Part shown: positions 51,385 through 60,535 of the stretch, piece after piece
How the letters are laid out: each line of letters starts with the position of its first letter
Position numbering within the stretch: position 1 is the stretch's first letter
Assembly: GCA_900546145.1 (NCBI GenBank)
Contig: URBN01000001.1
Location: 124,001 to 188,000 of the forward strand
Length of the DNA: 64,000 bases
DNA from: an uncultured Desulfovibrio sp.
GTDB taxonomy: Bacteria > Desulfobacterota > Desulfovibrionia > Desulfovibrionales > Desulfovibrionaceae
Direction: 5' to 3'
The notes under the pieces: generated by a model
What the model was told of the DNA's origin: nothing
The model's input: the letters and a program-made list of their open reading frames with translations, nothing else
The model's database searches: none
Made by a program: the position numbers and the translations under genes

Positions 51385-52698
51385 TTAAAGCCTGCGGTAG
51401 TCTATTCCGGCGTCCAGCATGGCCTGCTTGTCGAAGAAGCCCTTGATGTCGAAAACAAAGGCGGAATCGGGATCGCGGAAGAAGGTTTTGAGCTTTTCCG
51501 GAGTGAGTTCGGCGTATTCCCTGTGGGAAACGGCCAGGATAACGGCATCGAGGTCGTGGAATTCGGAAAGCGGGACGAGTTTCTGCCCGTAGACTTTTTC
51601 TGCTTCCTCGGGGTAGGCCTGGGCGTCAGTGACTAGGACGTTGAGTCCGAAGTCCCTGAGTTCGGCGATGATGTCGACGACGCGGGTGTTGCGCAGATCG
51701 GGCACATTTTCCTTGAAGGTGAAGCCGAGGATGCCGACTCTGGCACCGCGCACGACACTGCCGCGGCTGATCATGCCTTTGACCACGCGCTGGGCTGCGA
51801 TGCGGCCCATGGCATCGTTGATGCGGCGGCCGGAAAGGATGACGTCGGGATGATAGCCGAGCTCCTCGGCTTTGAAGGTGAGGTAATAGGGATCGACACC
51901 GATGCAGTGGCCGCCGACGAGGCCGGGACGGAAATGCAGGAAGTTCCACTTGGTACCGGCTGCCTCGAGCACCTCGAGCGTGTCGATGCCCATGCGGTTG
52001 AAGATGACCGAAAGTTCGTTCATGAGGGCGATGTTGAGATCGCGCTGCGTGTTTTCGATGACCTTGGCGGCTTCGGCCACCTTAATGGAACTCGCGCGGT
52101 GGATGCCTGCTTTGACCACGGTACCGTAAATCTTCGCCAGAAGGTCGGCGGTAGGTTTGTCGGAACCGGAAACAATCTTGGTGATGGTTTCGAGCTTGTG
52201 CACCTTGTCGCCGGGGTTGATACGCTCGGGAGAGTAGCCAACGGTGAAATCGCGTCCGAATTTAAGGCCGCTGTTCTTCTCCATGATGGGCACGCAGATT
52301 TCCTCGGTCAGGCCGGGGTAGACCGTGGATTCGTAGCAGACGACAACACCTTTGGACATATTGGAGCCCACGGTGTTGCTGGATCCCACAACGGGGGTCA
52401 GATCCGGGGAATGATGGCTGTCGATGGGCGTGGGAACCGCGACAATAATGACGGCGCAGTCCCTGAGAACCGCGGGATCCGTGGAAAAGCGGATTTTGGC
52501 CGCCTGAAGCTTGTCCTCCGGAACCTCCCTTGTGTGGTCGTGTCCCGATTTGAGTTCCTCAATGCGCCGTTCGGAGATATCAAAGCCCACCACGTCAAAA
52601 TGATGGGAGAAAGCGACGGCGAGGGGCAGGCCCACATAACCGAGGCCGACGACGGCCAGGGGCTTGCGGCGTTCAGAAAGTGATTCAAAATCAATCAT
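51385..52698 (-). CDS. Nucleotide-sugar 6-dehydrogenase (TviB/WbpO-like)
   Basis: A 437-residue UDP-sugar dehydrogenase. The NAD-binding GLGYVGLPLAVAF is at 18-30, the middle domain has NTQRDLNIALMNEL, and the catalytic cysteine is Cys265 in GLVGGHCIGVDPYYLT. The C-terminal domain has GFTFKENVPDLRNTRV. The PGLVGGHCIGVDPYYLTFKA context favours UDP-GlcNAc/GalNAc 6-dehydrogenases over UDP-glucose dehydrogenase. It supplies a uronic acid for surface polysaccharide; no other polysaccharide genes are adjacent. Confidence 0.9.
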   Translation of the reverse strand: MIDFESLSERRKPLAVVGLGYVGLPLAVAFSHHFDVVGFDISERRIEELKSGHDHTREVPEDKLQAAKIRFSTDPAVLRDCAVIIVAVPTPIDSHHSPDLTPVVGSSNTVGSNMSKGVVVCYESTVYPGLTEEICVPIMEKNSGLKFGRDFTVGYSPERINPGDKVHKLETITKIVSGSDKPTADLLAKIYGTVVKAGIHRASSIKVAEAAKVIENTQRDLNIALMNELSVIFNRMGIDTLEVLEAAGTKWNFLHFRPGLVGGHCIGVDPYYLTFKAEELGYHPDVILSGRRINDAMGRIAAQRVVKGMISRGSVVRGARVGILGFTFKENVPDLRNTRVVDIIAELRDFGLNVLVTDAQAYPEEAEKVYGQKLVPLSEFHDLDAVILAVSHREYAELTPEKLKTFFRDPDSAFVFDIKGFFDKQAMLDAGIDYRRL

Positions 52699-52747
52699 CT
52701 CTCGGTTCCTTTACTCATCCCTTCTTCTGTGCCATTGAAAGGATGCT

Positions 52748-52948
52748 ATGTTTGCAAATTTCGATATCGGTATGTTTTTCAAGGCTCTTGGCCTTGCTTT
52801 TTTCCTGGAAGGCATTCTGTGGGCGGTATCCCCGTCCCGTATGCGCGAGGCTGCGCTCTTTCTCGCCGGCTGCGATGATAAAGTCGTGCGCGGCATGGGC
52901 CTTTTGGCCATGGGCGCCGGACTTCTCGTCTGCAGTCTGCTGGGCTAG
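52748..52948 (+). CDS. DUF2065 (YjeT-like) small membrane protein
   Basis: A 66-residue protein with two hydrophobic helices around the conserved FFLEGILWAVSPSRMREAA. DUF2065 is widespread in proteobacteria and uncharacterised. It ends one base before the convergent methyltransferase gene. Confidence 0.85.
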   Translation: MFANFDIGMFFKALGLAFFLEGILWAVSPSRMREAALFLAGCDDKVVRGMGLLAMGAGLLVCSLLG

Positions 52949-52949
52949 A

Positions 52950-53663
52950 TCACGCTCCGCCCTTTTCGCCCACGTGCAGGCAGACGATGCCGCTGGTGAG
53001 CTTCCTGTACCAGACGCGGGAAAAACCGCAGCCTTCCATTTCCGCCTTGAGTTCCCGGGCGCTGGGAAAGGCCATGATGGTCCGCGCCAGATAACTGTAC
53101 GCCAGATCGTGGGAAACGAACCGTCCGATGAGCGGCAGGATGCGGTTGAGATAAAAATTATAGAGCCCGCCCCAGATGCGCTCCCGGCCCGAGCCGAACT
53201 CGAGGATGCAGGCGCGCCCTCCGGGGGTGAGAACCCTGAGCATTTCCCGGAAGGCGTCTTCTCTCGGAAGAATGTTGCGGATGCCAAAGGCTATGGTGAT
53301 GCTGTCCACCGAGCAGTCGGGCAGGGGAAGCTTCTTGGCGTCAGCTGTGACCGTGGTGATGCGCCTTTCGCACCGGGAAGCGATTTTCTGCCTGCCGCGG
53401 ACCAGCATGGGCTGGCAGAAATCCATGGCCAGGACGTCGAAACCAGGGTGGTGGCGTCTGAGGGCGAAGCTGACGTCCAGCGTGCCTGCGGCGAGGTCGA
53501 GAAGGCGGTGCGTTGTCCCTTCCCTTACGGACAGCGCGAGTTCACGGCGCCAGTAGCAGTCTATGCCCAGAGAAAGAACGTGATTCAGGAGATCGTAGGA
53601 ATGCGCGATGCGGCCGAACATGTTTGAGACCTGGGCATCGTGCTCCTTAATTGCATCATTCAC
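52950..53663 (-). CDS. menG: UbiE/MenG family methyltransferase
   Basis: A 237-residue SAM-dependent methyltransferase. It has MFGRIAHSYDLLNHVLSLGID, motif I LLDLAAGTLDVSFAL, and the UbiE signature ITIAFGIRNI. In an anaerobe it should act on demethylmenaquinone. The GTG at 53663 has AAGGAG seven bases upstream and overlaps the preceding small gene by eight bases. The polyprenyl synthase nearby could make the quinone side chain. Confidence 0.92.
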   Translation of the reverse strand: MNDAIKEHDAQVSNMFGRIAHSYDLLNHVLSLGIDCYWRRELALSVREGTTHRLLDLAAGTLDVSFALRRHHPGFDVLAMDFCQPMLVRGRQKIASRCERRITTVTADAKKLPLPDCSVDSITIAFGIRNILPREDAFREMLRVLTPGGRACILEFGSGRERIWGGLYNFYLNRILPLIGRFVSHDLAYSYLARTIMAFPSARELKAEMEGCGFSRVWYRKLTSGIVCLHVGEKGGA

Positions 53664-53832
53664 CTGCGGACTCCTTCTGGCCGGTTTCGTCCGTGATAGT
53701 CTTGTATACGCACCGGTAGATTCTGGGGAATACCTCGGTGACGTTGCCAACAGAGACCGTCCGGCACTCGATGAGCTTTGCCGTCAGTTCCTTCGCAATC
53801 TGAAGGGCTTCTTTCTGATCCTTGTCCATCAT
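53656..53832 (-). CDS. Small conserved-looking protein ahead of menG
   Basis: A 58-residue protein (MMDKDQKEALQIAKELTAKL to ESAGE). It is helical and charged in its first half, with one Cys in each half. The start at 53832 or 53829 follows GAGG. It overlaps the menG start, so translation is coupled. I cannot name a family. Upstream in-frame codons look non-coding. Confidence 0.6.
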   Translation of the reverse strand: MMDKDQKEALQIAKELTAKLIECRTVSVGNVTEVFPRIYRCVYKTITDETGQKESAGE

Positions 53833-54047
53833 GGCTGCCTGCCTCGTGTTGCTGAAAAAAACCCGCCTCGGGGAATGGTCACAACCCACCACGGATTGGG
53901 CCTGACGGGGAAAGAACGGGAACATGTGCCCCCCGCCCTTTTTTTGAATTTCTGCCGCGTCCTGGCACCGGCGGCATAGCCGGGCGTGCACACGCGAAAA
54001 TCAATTGAAGATAGACGCCTATCCCCTGCAATGCAAGCTCAGGCGGT

Positions 54048-55790
54048 CTACTTCTCTCCGGACATGAGTCTTGCAAGCTCCTCTCTGAGCACGCGCGCGC
54101 AGGCTGCTGCCGCAGTCTTCTCCAAAGCGGGGCCGGAAATAACGTTTTCCACGGAGGTCAGGCGGTCAGAGAGATGCTGCTGTTCCGTCTGGAGTTTCCC
54201 GATCTTTTCCTCAAGGAGCGAGATGGCGCCGGCGAGTCTGCGCAGGCTGCCGCCGGTTTCTCTGAGAGATTCATCCGCGGCGGCACGGGTCTGAGCCGTG
54301 ATTTCCTCCCTGAATCCGTCCATCCTGCTTTCCAGATCCTTTGCGCTCATGTTGCTGAACTCCTCCCGCAGGCTGTCTGCCTGCTTCCTGACGGCTGCAG
54401 CTATGCGTTCGTCCAGCTCGGAACCGCTGTCTGCACCGGTTTTTCCCATTCCCGTTTCAGGGCCGTCTGAAAGCCTGGCGTTCTGGGTGCCGGACTGGCG
54501 GGTCTCTCCGGCTGTCAGTTCCTGAGAGGCCGCTCCTTCCTGCAGTTTCTTCAGCCGCGCGTCAATGCTTTCGCTGATTTTTCGATCGAGATCCGCGGTC
54601 TTTTCTTCAATCGTCCGCGAGAGGCTGTCGTCCAGGTCAGCCCTGGCAGTCCGGAGGCTGGCTTCGGCCTGGGAAATAGCCTCCGCTGCCTTCTGCTCCA
54701 GTCCTGAAGCTTCCTGCCTCAGGGAAGTGATGGCCTCGGTGAGGCGTGTGTTCAGGGTGTTGAAAACCTCTGTGGCGCGGTCCATAAGGGCCTGTTCGGT
54801 TCTGGTATGAAGCGCGGCCTGAACCTCTCCGGATTTTTTGTCCATGGCCTCGGAAATTCTGTGCTCCAGGGTCGCGGTGAGAGCTGTAATTTTGTCCTCG
54901 AGGTGTTGCCCCGCCACGGTGTTGCCGGATTCGATGGCCGAGGCAACACGCGCGTCAAGAGACGAGGCCAGTTTTGCTGTCCGGCTTTCGATCTCCGCCC
55001 CCGCGCAGGACAGTTTTTCATCCAGGGCCTTCTCCGCATTCTGGCGGATTTCTTCTCCGATTTTTCCCTGTTCCGCAGAGGTAAGCCGGGCTTCAAGGGA
55101 ATCCATTCTTTCCTTCAGCCCGTCCAGCCCTGTCCTATACTGCTGCTGGGCCTCGGCTACGAGACGGCTGGTCTCCTTCTGAACGAGACTTGCCACCACG
55201 TTCGCATCGGGGAGTGCCTGCGCCGTTCTGAGATGCTCCATTCTGACGAGCCGCTCGGAAACATCACGGAGCCTGTCTTCCATATGAAAGACCTTCTCCA
55301 TGATGCCTCCCACCTTGTCCGCTATGCCGGGAAGCATGCCTGTGACGAGGGGAGAGACAGACTGCTGTGATGCCGTGCCCTGTTGTTCCCCGGCGGTCTG
55401 CCCGGGTGTTCCGGCAGAAGAGGGAGATGCCGTTTCTTCTTCCGGCGCCGCAGTCTGTTCTGTGGTGTCTGCGGCCTCTGAGGCCGTTTTCTCTTTCCCT
55501 GCGCAGGCAGCACCGCCGCCCATTTCGGATCCCTCCGCCGGCGAGGGAGCTTCGCGGTCTTCCTGGTCCTTTGCGGGTTCCCGGGAATCTTCGTAGGGCT
55601 CCTCATGCTCACGGGGGGCGTCTTCCGGCTTTTCCCCGGAAAAAGAAACGTCCGGAGCGGCGCTCCTGGGCGTTTCGCTGCCGGTCTCCGGCTGCGTTAT
55701 CCTGTCGTCCGGAGCGTAAGGGCCCCGTTCTATGAGATCGGTCAGTTCGACAATCCCGTCGTTATCTTGTGGAGGAATGAGAGCTGCCAT
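54048..55790 (-). CDS. Large coiled-coil protein of unknown function
   Basis: A 580-residue, strongly acidic protein without signal peptide or membrane segment. The N-terminus carries DGIVELTDLIERGPYAPDD. Residues 40-140 are low complexity, rich in Glu, Pro, Ala and Ser. About 150-180 is a more ordered stretch (LVTGMLPGIADKVGGIMEKVF). From about 180 to the end come long amphipathic helices with repeated units such as LEHRISEAMDKKSGEVQAAL. It looks like a cytoplasmic scaffold or structural coiled coil. No family recognised. Confidence 0.75.
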   Translation of the reverse strand: MAALIPPQDNDGIVELTDLIERGPYAPDDRITQPETGSETPRSAAPDVSFSGEKPEDAPREHEEPYEDSREPAKDQEDREAPSPAEGSEMGGGAACAGKEKTASEAADTTEQTAAPEEETASPSSAGTPGQTAGEQQGTASQQSVSPLVTGMLPGIADKVGGIMEKVFHMEDRLRDVSERLVRMEHLRTAQALPDANVVASLVQKETSRLVAEAQQQYRTGLDGLKERMDSLEARLTSAEQGKIGEEIRQNAEKALDEKLSCAGAEIESRTAKLASSLDARVASAIESGNTVAGQHLEDKITALTATLEHRISEAMDKKSGEVQAALHTRTEQALMDRATEVFNTLNTRLTEAITSLRQEASGLEQKAAEAISQAEASLRTARADLDDSLSRTIEEKTADLDRKISESIDARLKKLQEGAASQELTAGETRQSGTQNARLSDGPETGMGKTGADSGSELDERIAAAVRKQADSLREEFSNMSAKDLESRMDGFREEITAQTRAAADESLRETGGSLRRLAGAISLLEEKIGKLQTEQQHLSDRLTSVENVISGPALEKTAAAACARVLREELARLMSGEK

Positions 55791-56093
55791 GCGCTGCCCC
55801 TTTTTTCTGAATGCGCCCGTTTTGAGGAAAACAGGCGCCCTGTTGGACAAATCCAGGATATTCGGATTTTCTTTTCTTATCCGCGTTAGTTAGCGGAATG
55901 CGGTCACAAATGCAAACCGAGGTCCGGCAGACGTGACGGAACACCTTGCCCTGTACGGGTTTTTCTGACAAGGTATGACAAATAGGATTTTCGCTGGAAG
56001 CATCTTCCATTAGAAAACCTGGAAACGGCCGGATGCAGCGATGCGGTGCGGCTGCAGACCAGGATACATATGAAACCGAATCGGGAGGCAAGC
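55791..56093. other. Divergent intergenic region, coiled-coil gene to SLOG-like gene
   Basis: No gene is seen in 303 bases. A/T-rich patches suit divergent promoters, but no -35/-10 pair with good spacing stands out. A small hairpin CCGC-GTTAGTTA-GCGG lies at 55882-55897. Confidence 0.5.
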
Positions 56094-56654
56094 ATGCTCA
56101 ATGCCAGGCAGTGTGTTCTTTACAGCGGCGGTGCCGCCGGAACAGAGCAATTTTTCGGAGCGTTGGCTGAAGGATGGGGCATCGAAGAGGTGAATTACAG
56201 CTTCGAGGGGCATCAGATAGAGCGCAAGCGCGGCGTGCGAGTCCTTACCAGCGAGGAACTGGCTCTCAAGGATGTGAGCCTGGCCTACGTCTCCAAACTC
56301 ATGAACCGGGAGTACACCCGGGCTCCCCTGTTCCGCAAAGTCCTGCAGAGCATCTGCTGGCAGGTGAGCAGCGGCAGTCAGGTTATCGTTGTAGGCGTAA
56401 TCCAGCCTGACAATACCGTTAAAGGCGGCACAGGCTGGGGCGCAGAGTTTGCCAAAATCTGCAACAAACCCCTTATCGTTTTCGATCAGGTCCGCAACAA
56501 CTGGTTTGTCTGGGACAAGGAATCCAGTTGGAAACCTGTTGAGAATCCGGTCATAGAGCAGCCTCATTTTGCTGCTACCGGAACAAGGTTCCTCGAAGAC
56601 AATGGCCGCGATGCCATTCAGGATCTGTTCAAGCGCTCATTCAACAAAGGCTAG
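56094..56654 (+). CDS. Putative SLOG-like Rossmann-fold nucleotide-binding protein
   Basis: A 186-residue protein. [20 protein letters not shown] near the start and [22 protein letters not shown] in the second half resemble the glycine-rich binding loops of the SLOG/LOG superfamily, with a conserved W-rich end ([12 protein letters not shown]). Superfamily members bind or cleave nucleotide ligands; nothing more specific can be read. GGGAGG before ATG 56094 decides against the ATG at 56070. Confidence 0.6.
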   Translation: MLNARQCVLYSGGAAGTEQFFGALAEGWGIEEVNYSFEGHQIERKRGVRVLTSEELALKDVSLAYVSKLMNREYTRAPLFRKVLQSICWQVSSGSQVIVVGVIQPDNTVKGGTGWGAEFAKICNKPLIVFDQVRNNWFVWDKESSWKPVENPVIEQPHFAATGTRFLEDNGRDAIQDLFKRSFNKG

Positions 56655-56740
56655 ATCGTCCCATTTTCTGTTGCTTATGTGAGCCGCCTGCGGGATTCCG
56701 GGGCGGCTTCTCCATTCACACGAGAGGAGCGGAGGAACTC

Positions 56741-57220
56741 ATGGCTCGCACCTTTACCGAAGAAGAAAGAAAAATACTGAAAATCGTTCAGGCGGATCTT
56801 CCGGACAGCCTGACGCCGTACGCGGACATCGCTAAGGAAGTCGGCGGGGTGTCGGAGGAGACAGTCATGAACCTTCTTCGGGAACTGAAGGAAGAAGGCG
56901 TGATCCGCCGTTTTGGTGCCAGTATCAAGCATCAGCGCGCAGGGTGGGCGAGCAACGCCATGGTTGGATGGCGGGTCAGGGGGCTTGACGTTGAAAGCCT
57001 CGGCAAAACCGCTTCGCAGAACCCCAGAGTTTCCCATTGCTATTACAGGCCGTCGTCGGTGGAAGACTGGCCGTATGAACTTTACACCATGGTCCACGGG
57101 CACAGCGACGAAGAGTGCCAGCAGGTCATCGGCGACCTCGCGCGGAGCATGGGTACGGACGATTACATCGTTCTTAAAAGCATCCGTGAACTCAAGAAGA
57201 TTTCGCCGACTTATTTTTAG
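56741..57220 (+). CDS. ahbB: Siroheme decarboxylase subunit, Lrp/AsnC-like (probably AhbB)
   Basis: A 159-residue protein with an N-terminal winged helix ([20 protein letters not shown]) and an Asn/Lrp-type ligand domain. The junction [20 protein letters not shown] is typical of the NirD/AhbA/AhbB group, whose heterodimer decarboxylates siroheme to didecarboxysiroheme in the alternative haem pathway of sulfate reducers. Location 8 bases before hemL supports this over a transcription factor. Whether it is subunit A or B is a guess from length; the partner is not in the window. Confidence 0.78.
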   Translation: MARTFTEEERKILKIVQADLPDSLTPYADIAKEVGGVSEETVMNLLRELKEEGVIRRFGASIKHQRAGWASNAMVGWRVRGLDVESLGKTASQNPRVSHCYYRPSSVEDWPYELYTMVHGHSDEECQQVIGDLARSMGTDDYIVLKSIRELKKISPTYF

Positions 57221-57228
57221 GAGTTGTC

Positions 57229-58506
57229 ATGTACAGCCGTTCTGAAGAGCTCTTTTCAGAAGCGAAGAAATTTATCCCGGGGGGTGTGAACAGCCCTGTC
57301 CGTGCCTGCCATAATGTTCACTGTGATCCCCTCTTCATCAGAAAAGGCAAAGGGTCGCATATCATCGATGTGGATGGCAACGAATTCATCGATTTTATCA
57401 TGTCCTGGGGCCCGATGATTCTCGGGCATGCCGAGGAAAGCGTGACGAGGGCCGTCGTTGAGGCTGCCGGGCGCGGCACAAGCTACGGCGCTCCCTGCCC
57501 GGACGAGGTCGTGCTGGCAAAGGAAGTCTGCGCGGCCATGCCTTCGCTGGATATGGTGCGCATGGTCAACTCCGGAACGGAAGCCACCATGAGCGCGCTG
57601 CGTCTCGCCAGGGGATATACGAAGCGCAATAAGGTCCTCAAGTTTATCGGCTGTTACCATGGGCATGCGGATCCTTTCCTGGCTGCGGCCGGCTCCGGCG
57701 TGGCGACTTTTTCCGTTCCCGGGACTCCCGGTGTCCCCGAGGCTGTCGTCGCCGATACGCTGCTTGCCCCGTATAATGATCTCGATGCCTGTAAGGAGAT
57801 TTTCTCCCGTGAAGGCAGCGAAATCGCCGCCGTCATCGTGGAGCCCGTGGCCGCCAATATGGGCCTCGTTCTTCCGAAGGAAGGCTTTCTGCAGGGGCTG
57901 CGCGATCTTACGAAGCAGTACGGTGCCCTGCTGATTTTCGATGAGGTCATCACCGGTTTCCGCCTGTCTTATGGCGGCGCCCAGGCCCGCTTCAGGATCG
58001 TTCCCGATCTGACTACGTTCGGCAAGATCATCGGCGGCGGTCTGCCTGTGGGCGCTTTCGGCGGCAGAGCCGACATTATGCGCCACGTCTCTCCGGAAGG
58101 CGAGGTCTACCAGGCCGGGACGCTTTCTGGCAATCCGCTGGCCATGGCTGCGGGCATCGCCACGCTGGGTATTCTGAAGCATAAGGATTATGACGAACTG
58201 GAAAGGACGGTTGCCGCCTTTGCCTGCGAACTGGAGGACATTCTCAGATCGAAGGGCGTGCCGATTCAGGTGCACACCATCGCCTCCATGTTCACGCCTT
58301 ACTTCTATGACGGTCCTGTGACCAATTTCGCGGAAGTGCAGAAGTGCGATCAGAATCTTTTCGAGCAGTTCTACCGCCAGATGCGCGCCCAGGGCATCTT
58401 CCTCGCCCCGTCCGGATACGAAACCGGCATGGTGAGCTTCGCGCATACCTCCGATGATTTCAGCAGGACGCTGGATGCTGCCAGAAAAGTGCAGTTCACG
58501 AAGTAG
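57229..58506 (+). CDS. hemL: Glutamate-1-semialdehyde 2,1-aminomutase
   Basis: A 425-residue PLP enzyme making 5-aminolevulinate for all tetrapyrroles. It has [44 protein letters not shown] and the PLP lysine Lys266 in [23 protein letters not shown] precedes the start. It lies between the Ahb subunit gene and cytochrome c3, a haem-use context. Confidence 0.98.
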   Translation: MYSRSEELFSEAKKFIPGGVNSPVRACHNVHCDPLFIRKGKGSHIIDVDGNEFIDFIMSWGPMILGHAEESVTRAVVEAAGRGTSYGAPCPDEVVLAKEVCAAMPSLDMVRMVNSGTEATMSALRLARGYTKRNKVLKFIGCYHGHADPFLAAAGSGVATFSVPGTPGVPEAVVADTLLAPYNDLDACKEIFSREGSEIAAVIVEPVAANMGLVLPKEGFLQGLRDLTKQYGALLIFDEVITGFRLSYGGAQARFRIVPDLTTFGKIIGGGLPVGAFGGRADIMRHVSPEGEVYQAGTLSGNPLAMAAGIATLGILKHKDYDELERTVAAFACELEDILRSKGVPIQVHTIASMFTPYFYDGPVTNFAEVQKCDQNLFEQFYRQMRAQGIFLAPSGYETGMVSFAHTSDDFSRTLDAARKVQFTK

Positions 58507-58530
58507 TATCGTTCTGAAAAAAGCATAAAA

Positions 58531-58567
58531 AAGGGCGGATCCGCGCACTGCGTGGATCCGCCCTTTC
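58531..58567 (+). terminator. hemL terminator
   Basis: AAGGGCGGATCC pairs perfectly with GGATCCGCCCTT around an 11-base loop and is followed by TCTGTT. Confidence 0.8.
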
Positions 58568-58594
58568 TGTTGCAGCAAAAAAAGCGGGACTGCG

Positions 58595-58623
58595 TTGACA
58601 GCTTTGTCTGTAACAATTATCAC
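58595..58623 (+). promoter_or_regulatory. Cytochrome c3 promoter
   Basis: TTGACA (58595-58600) and TATCAC (58618-58623) with 17-base spacing, 62 bases before the gene. An imperfect inverted repeat TTGT-CTGTA-ACAA sits in the spacer and could bind a regulator. Confidence 0.65.
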
Positions 58624-58685
58624 AAAAATACAAAACTGAAGACTGGAGACTTCAGTTGGGCACTATTATCAGAGAGGAGTTGACA

Positions 58686-59087
58686 ATGATGAGGCTGTCT
58701 TTGGCGGCTTTTCTGGCCGCGGAAATGTTTGCTTTTGGCGCTCCTGCCCTTTCTATGGCTGCACCGCAGGTTCCTGCGGATGGTCTTGACTTTGCCGGTT
58801 CCAAGAAGACGGTGAAGTTCAACCATTCCACGCATGCGAAAGAAGCCTGCGAAACCTGTCACCACAAGGTTGACGGCAAGGAAAATTTTCAGAAGTGCGC
58901 GACTGCCGGCTGCCATGACGATCTGACCGGCAAGCAGCCGCCCAAGTCTCTGTTTGCCGTTGTGCATTCCAAGAAGGAACTGGCGCATCAGACCTGTATG
59001 ACCTGCCATGTCAAGGTCGCCGGCGATGACGCTGCCAAGAAGAAGGAACTCACGGGCTGCAAGGGCTCCAAGTGCCATCCTGCCTAA
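58686..59087 (+). CDS. Periplasmic tetrahaem cytochrome c3
   Basis: A 133-residue precursor. The signal peptide ends near residue 25 (ALSMA). Four haem sites follow the classical type I pattern: CETCH (55-59), CATAGCH (71-77), CMTCH (104-108) and CKGSKCH (125-131), that is CxxCH, CxxxxCH, CxxCH, CxxxxCH. Axial His donors are available in KFNHSTH, CHHKV and VVHSKKELAH. It shuttles electrons from periplasmic hydrogenases to membrane complexes. GAGAGGAG precedes ATG 58686. Confidence 0.97.
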   Translation: MMRLSLAAFLAAEMFAFGAPALSMAAPQVPADGLDFAGSKKTVKFNHSTHAKEACETCHHKVDGKENFQKCATAGCHDDLTGKQPPKSLFAVVHSKKELAHQTCMTCHVKVAGDDAAKKKELTGCKGSKCHPA

Positions 59088-59113
59088 CAGTTTCCATTCT
59101 CAGATGACATCAG

Positions 59114-59149
59114 GCTGCAGGTTCCTCCTTTGGATCCTGCAGCTTTTTG
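59114..59149 (+). terminator. Cytochrome c3 terminator
   Basis: GCTGCAGG pairs with CCTGCAGC around a 14-base loop and is followed by five T residues, 26 bases after the stop. Confidence 0.85.
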
Positions 59150-59571
59150 TTTTGCGCCCGGTATGGAGCGTCCGGCTGGCTGAAAATTCCGGGACAGCCC
59201 GGACAGCAGGAAGGGCAGAGACGGATCCCCGGAAATGACAGGGCGTGAAAAGGCCTGGGCACGGTGTACAGGGGCGGGATTTTCCTCCGGAGAGCGGCCA
59301 CGGGAAAGCGGAAGTGTCTGTGCGCGCCGGGATTTCCGGACGAAACGGTATTACTGCCGGCCTGACAAACCAGCAGACGGTCCCGTATGTGAAATGCATG
59401 TGTTATCTGCAGATTTGTGAAAACAGGGAAACGCCGTGCCCAAACGGGACGTACTATGAGAGTTTTGTACATTGTTCACTTCAGGACAAGCGGCTAAAGA
59501 GGGCAGAAGCAGGGCTGACAGGCTGAGGCCGGCTCTGTCTTTTCCCAAAAAAAACAGAGAGGAGAAAAACC
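59150..59571. other. Intergenic region, cytochrome c3 to cupin gene
   Basis: About 420 bases without a recognisable gene on either strand; short open frames here have no ribosome site or family features. A weak promoter for the cupin gene could be TTGTTC-17-TAAAGA near 59470-59500. Confidence 0.45.
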
Positions 59572-60003
59572 ATGAAAATCATGGATTCTGTTGAGTTCGA
59601 TAAGATCAATGTCTTCGGAAAGGGCACGGAGAACACCGCATACGCGAAATACTTCACCGGTATGTCGTATCTGAACCCGCTGACGCCGAAAAGCGGCATG
59701 GGCTTTGCCAATGTGACCTTTGAGCCCGGCTGCCGCAATAACTGGCACATTCATCATGCCAGCAGAGGAGGCGGCCAGATTCTTATCTGCACCGCTGGCG
59801 AGGGCTGGTATCAGGAAGAGGGCAGGCCAGCAGTGAGTCTTGTCCCCGGCACTGTTATTGAGATTCCCGCCAACGTGAAGCACTGGCATGGCGCCAAGGC
59901 CGACAGCTGGTTCAGTCATATTGCTGTAGGAGTGCCGGGCGAGGATATAAGCAATGAGTGGCTCGAACCTGTTACCGACGAAGAATATGCGAAGCTGAAC
60001 TAA
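59572..60003 (+). CDS. Cupin domain protein
   Basis: A 143-residue single-domain cupin. Metal-binding motif 1 is NNWHIHHASRGGGQIL and motif 2 is IPANVKHWHGA, giving His ligands and a Gln/Glu. The front segment YFTGMSYLNPLTP resembles cupins found beside carboxymuconolactone-decarboxylase-like or quinone-reducing enzymes, but none is adjacent. The reaction is unknown. GAGGAG precedes the ATG. Confidence 0.88.
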   Translation: MKIMDSVEFDKINVFGKGTENTAYAKYFTGMSYLNPLTPKSGMGFANVTFEPGCRNNWHIHHASRGGGQILICTAGEGWYQEEGRPAVSLVPGTVIEIPANVKHWHGAKADSWFSHIAVGVPGEDISNEWLEPVTDEEYAKLN

Positions 60004-60023
60004 TTTTTCTGCCTGAAACGAAA

Positions 60024-60061
60024 AAAAGCCGCGCTCCCTTTAAAAGGGAACGCGGCTTTTA
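60024..60061. terminator. Bidirectional terminator between cupin and RRM genes
   Basis: AAAGCCGCG(C)TCCCTT pairs with AAGGGA(A)CGCGGCTTT, with A- and T-runs outside, giving a terminator on both strands for the two convergent genes. Confidence 0.9.
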
Positions 60062-60079
60062 TTATCGGAAAATTATGAA

Positions 60080-60346
60080 CTAGTAGCGGTTCGGACGCGG
60101 AGCGCGGGGTTTGGCTTCGTTAACACGGAGCGTACGGCCGCCGAAATCGTGATTGTCGAGCGCTTCGATGGCAGCGGCTGCGTCGGCATCTTCCATTTCG
60201 ACAAAACCGAAGCCACGGGCACGGCCGGTTTCCCTGTCGCTAATAAGTTTGACAGAAAGAACCTTGCCGTATTCGGCAAAGAGGGCCTGAACCTGCTCCT
60301 CGGTAGCTGACCATGGAAGGTTCCCAACATAAATGGACTTGGACAT
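60080..60346 (-). CDS. RNA-recognition-motif (RRM) RNA-binding protein
   Basis: An 88-residue single RRM. RNP2 is IYVGNL (residues 5-10), RNP1 is RGFGFVEM (44-51), and a short Arg/Pro-rich tail follows. It resembles the small cold-induced RNA-binding proteins of cyanobacteria and other bacteria. Targets are unknown. GAGG lies ten bases before ATG 60346. The upstream untranslated region is long. Confidence 0.93.
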   Translation of the reverse strand: MSKSIYVGNLPWSATEEQVQALFAEYGKVLSVKLISDRETGRARGFGFVEMEDADAAAAIEALDNHDFGGRTLRVNEAKPRAPRPNRY

Positions 60347-60418
60347 GAAGAACAAACCTCATAAAAATGACTGAGATAAGCCATCTCGGGAACACCGTAT
60401 CCCCGCGACGCGATCACC

Positions 60419-60447
60419 TTTAAATCATACCCCCCGTTTTTTGTCAA
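60419..60447 (-). promoter_or_regulatory. Candidate proximal promoter of the RRM gene
   Basis: On the minus strand TTGACA (60447-60442) and TTTAAA (60424-60419) with 17-base spacing. It would give a leader of about 65 bases. Confidence 0.5.
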
Positions 60448-60535
60448 TCAAAACAAGGGAAAGGGCTGTTTTTACAATTCTTTTAGTCGGAAATGCCTGA
60501 TTGTACCAGCAGACTGAAAAATCTGAAATCGTTGT

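Noticed and set aside
59150..59571. Short frames on both strands between cytochrome c3 and the cupin gene
   Set aside because: None has a ribosome site, a recognisable domain or balanced composition; they may be chance frames or a decayed gene.
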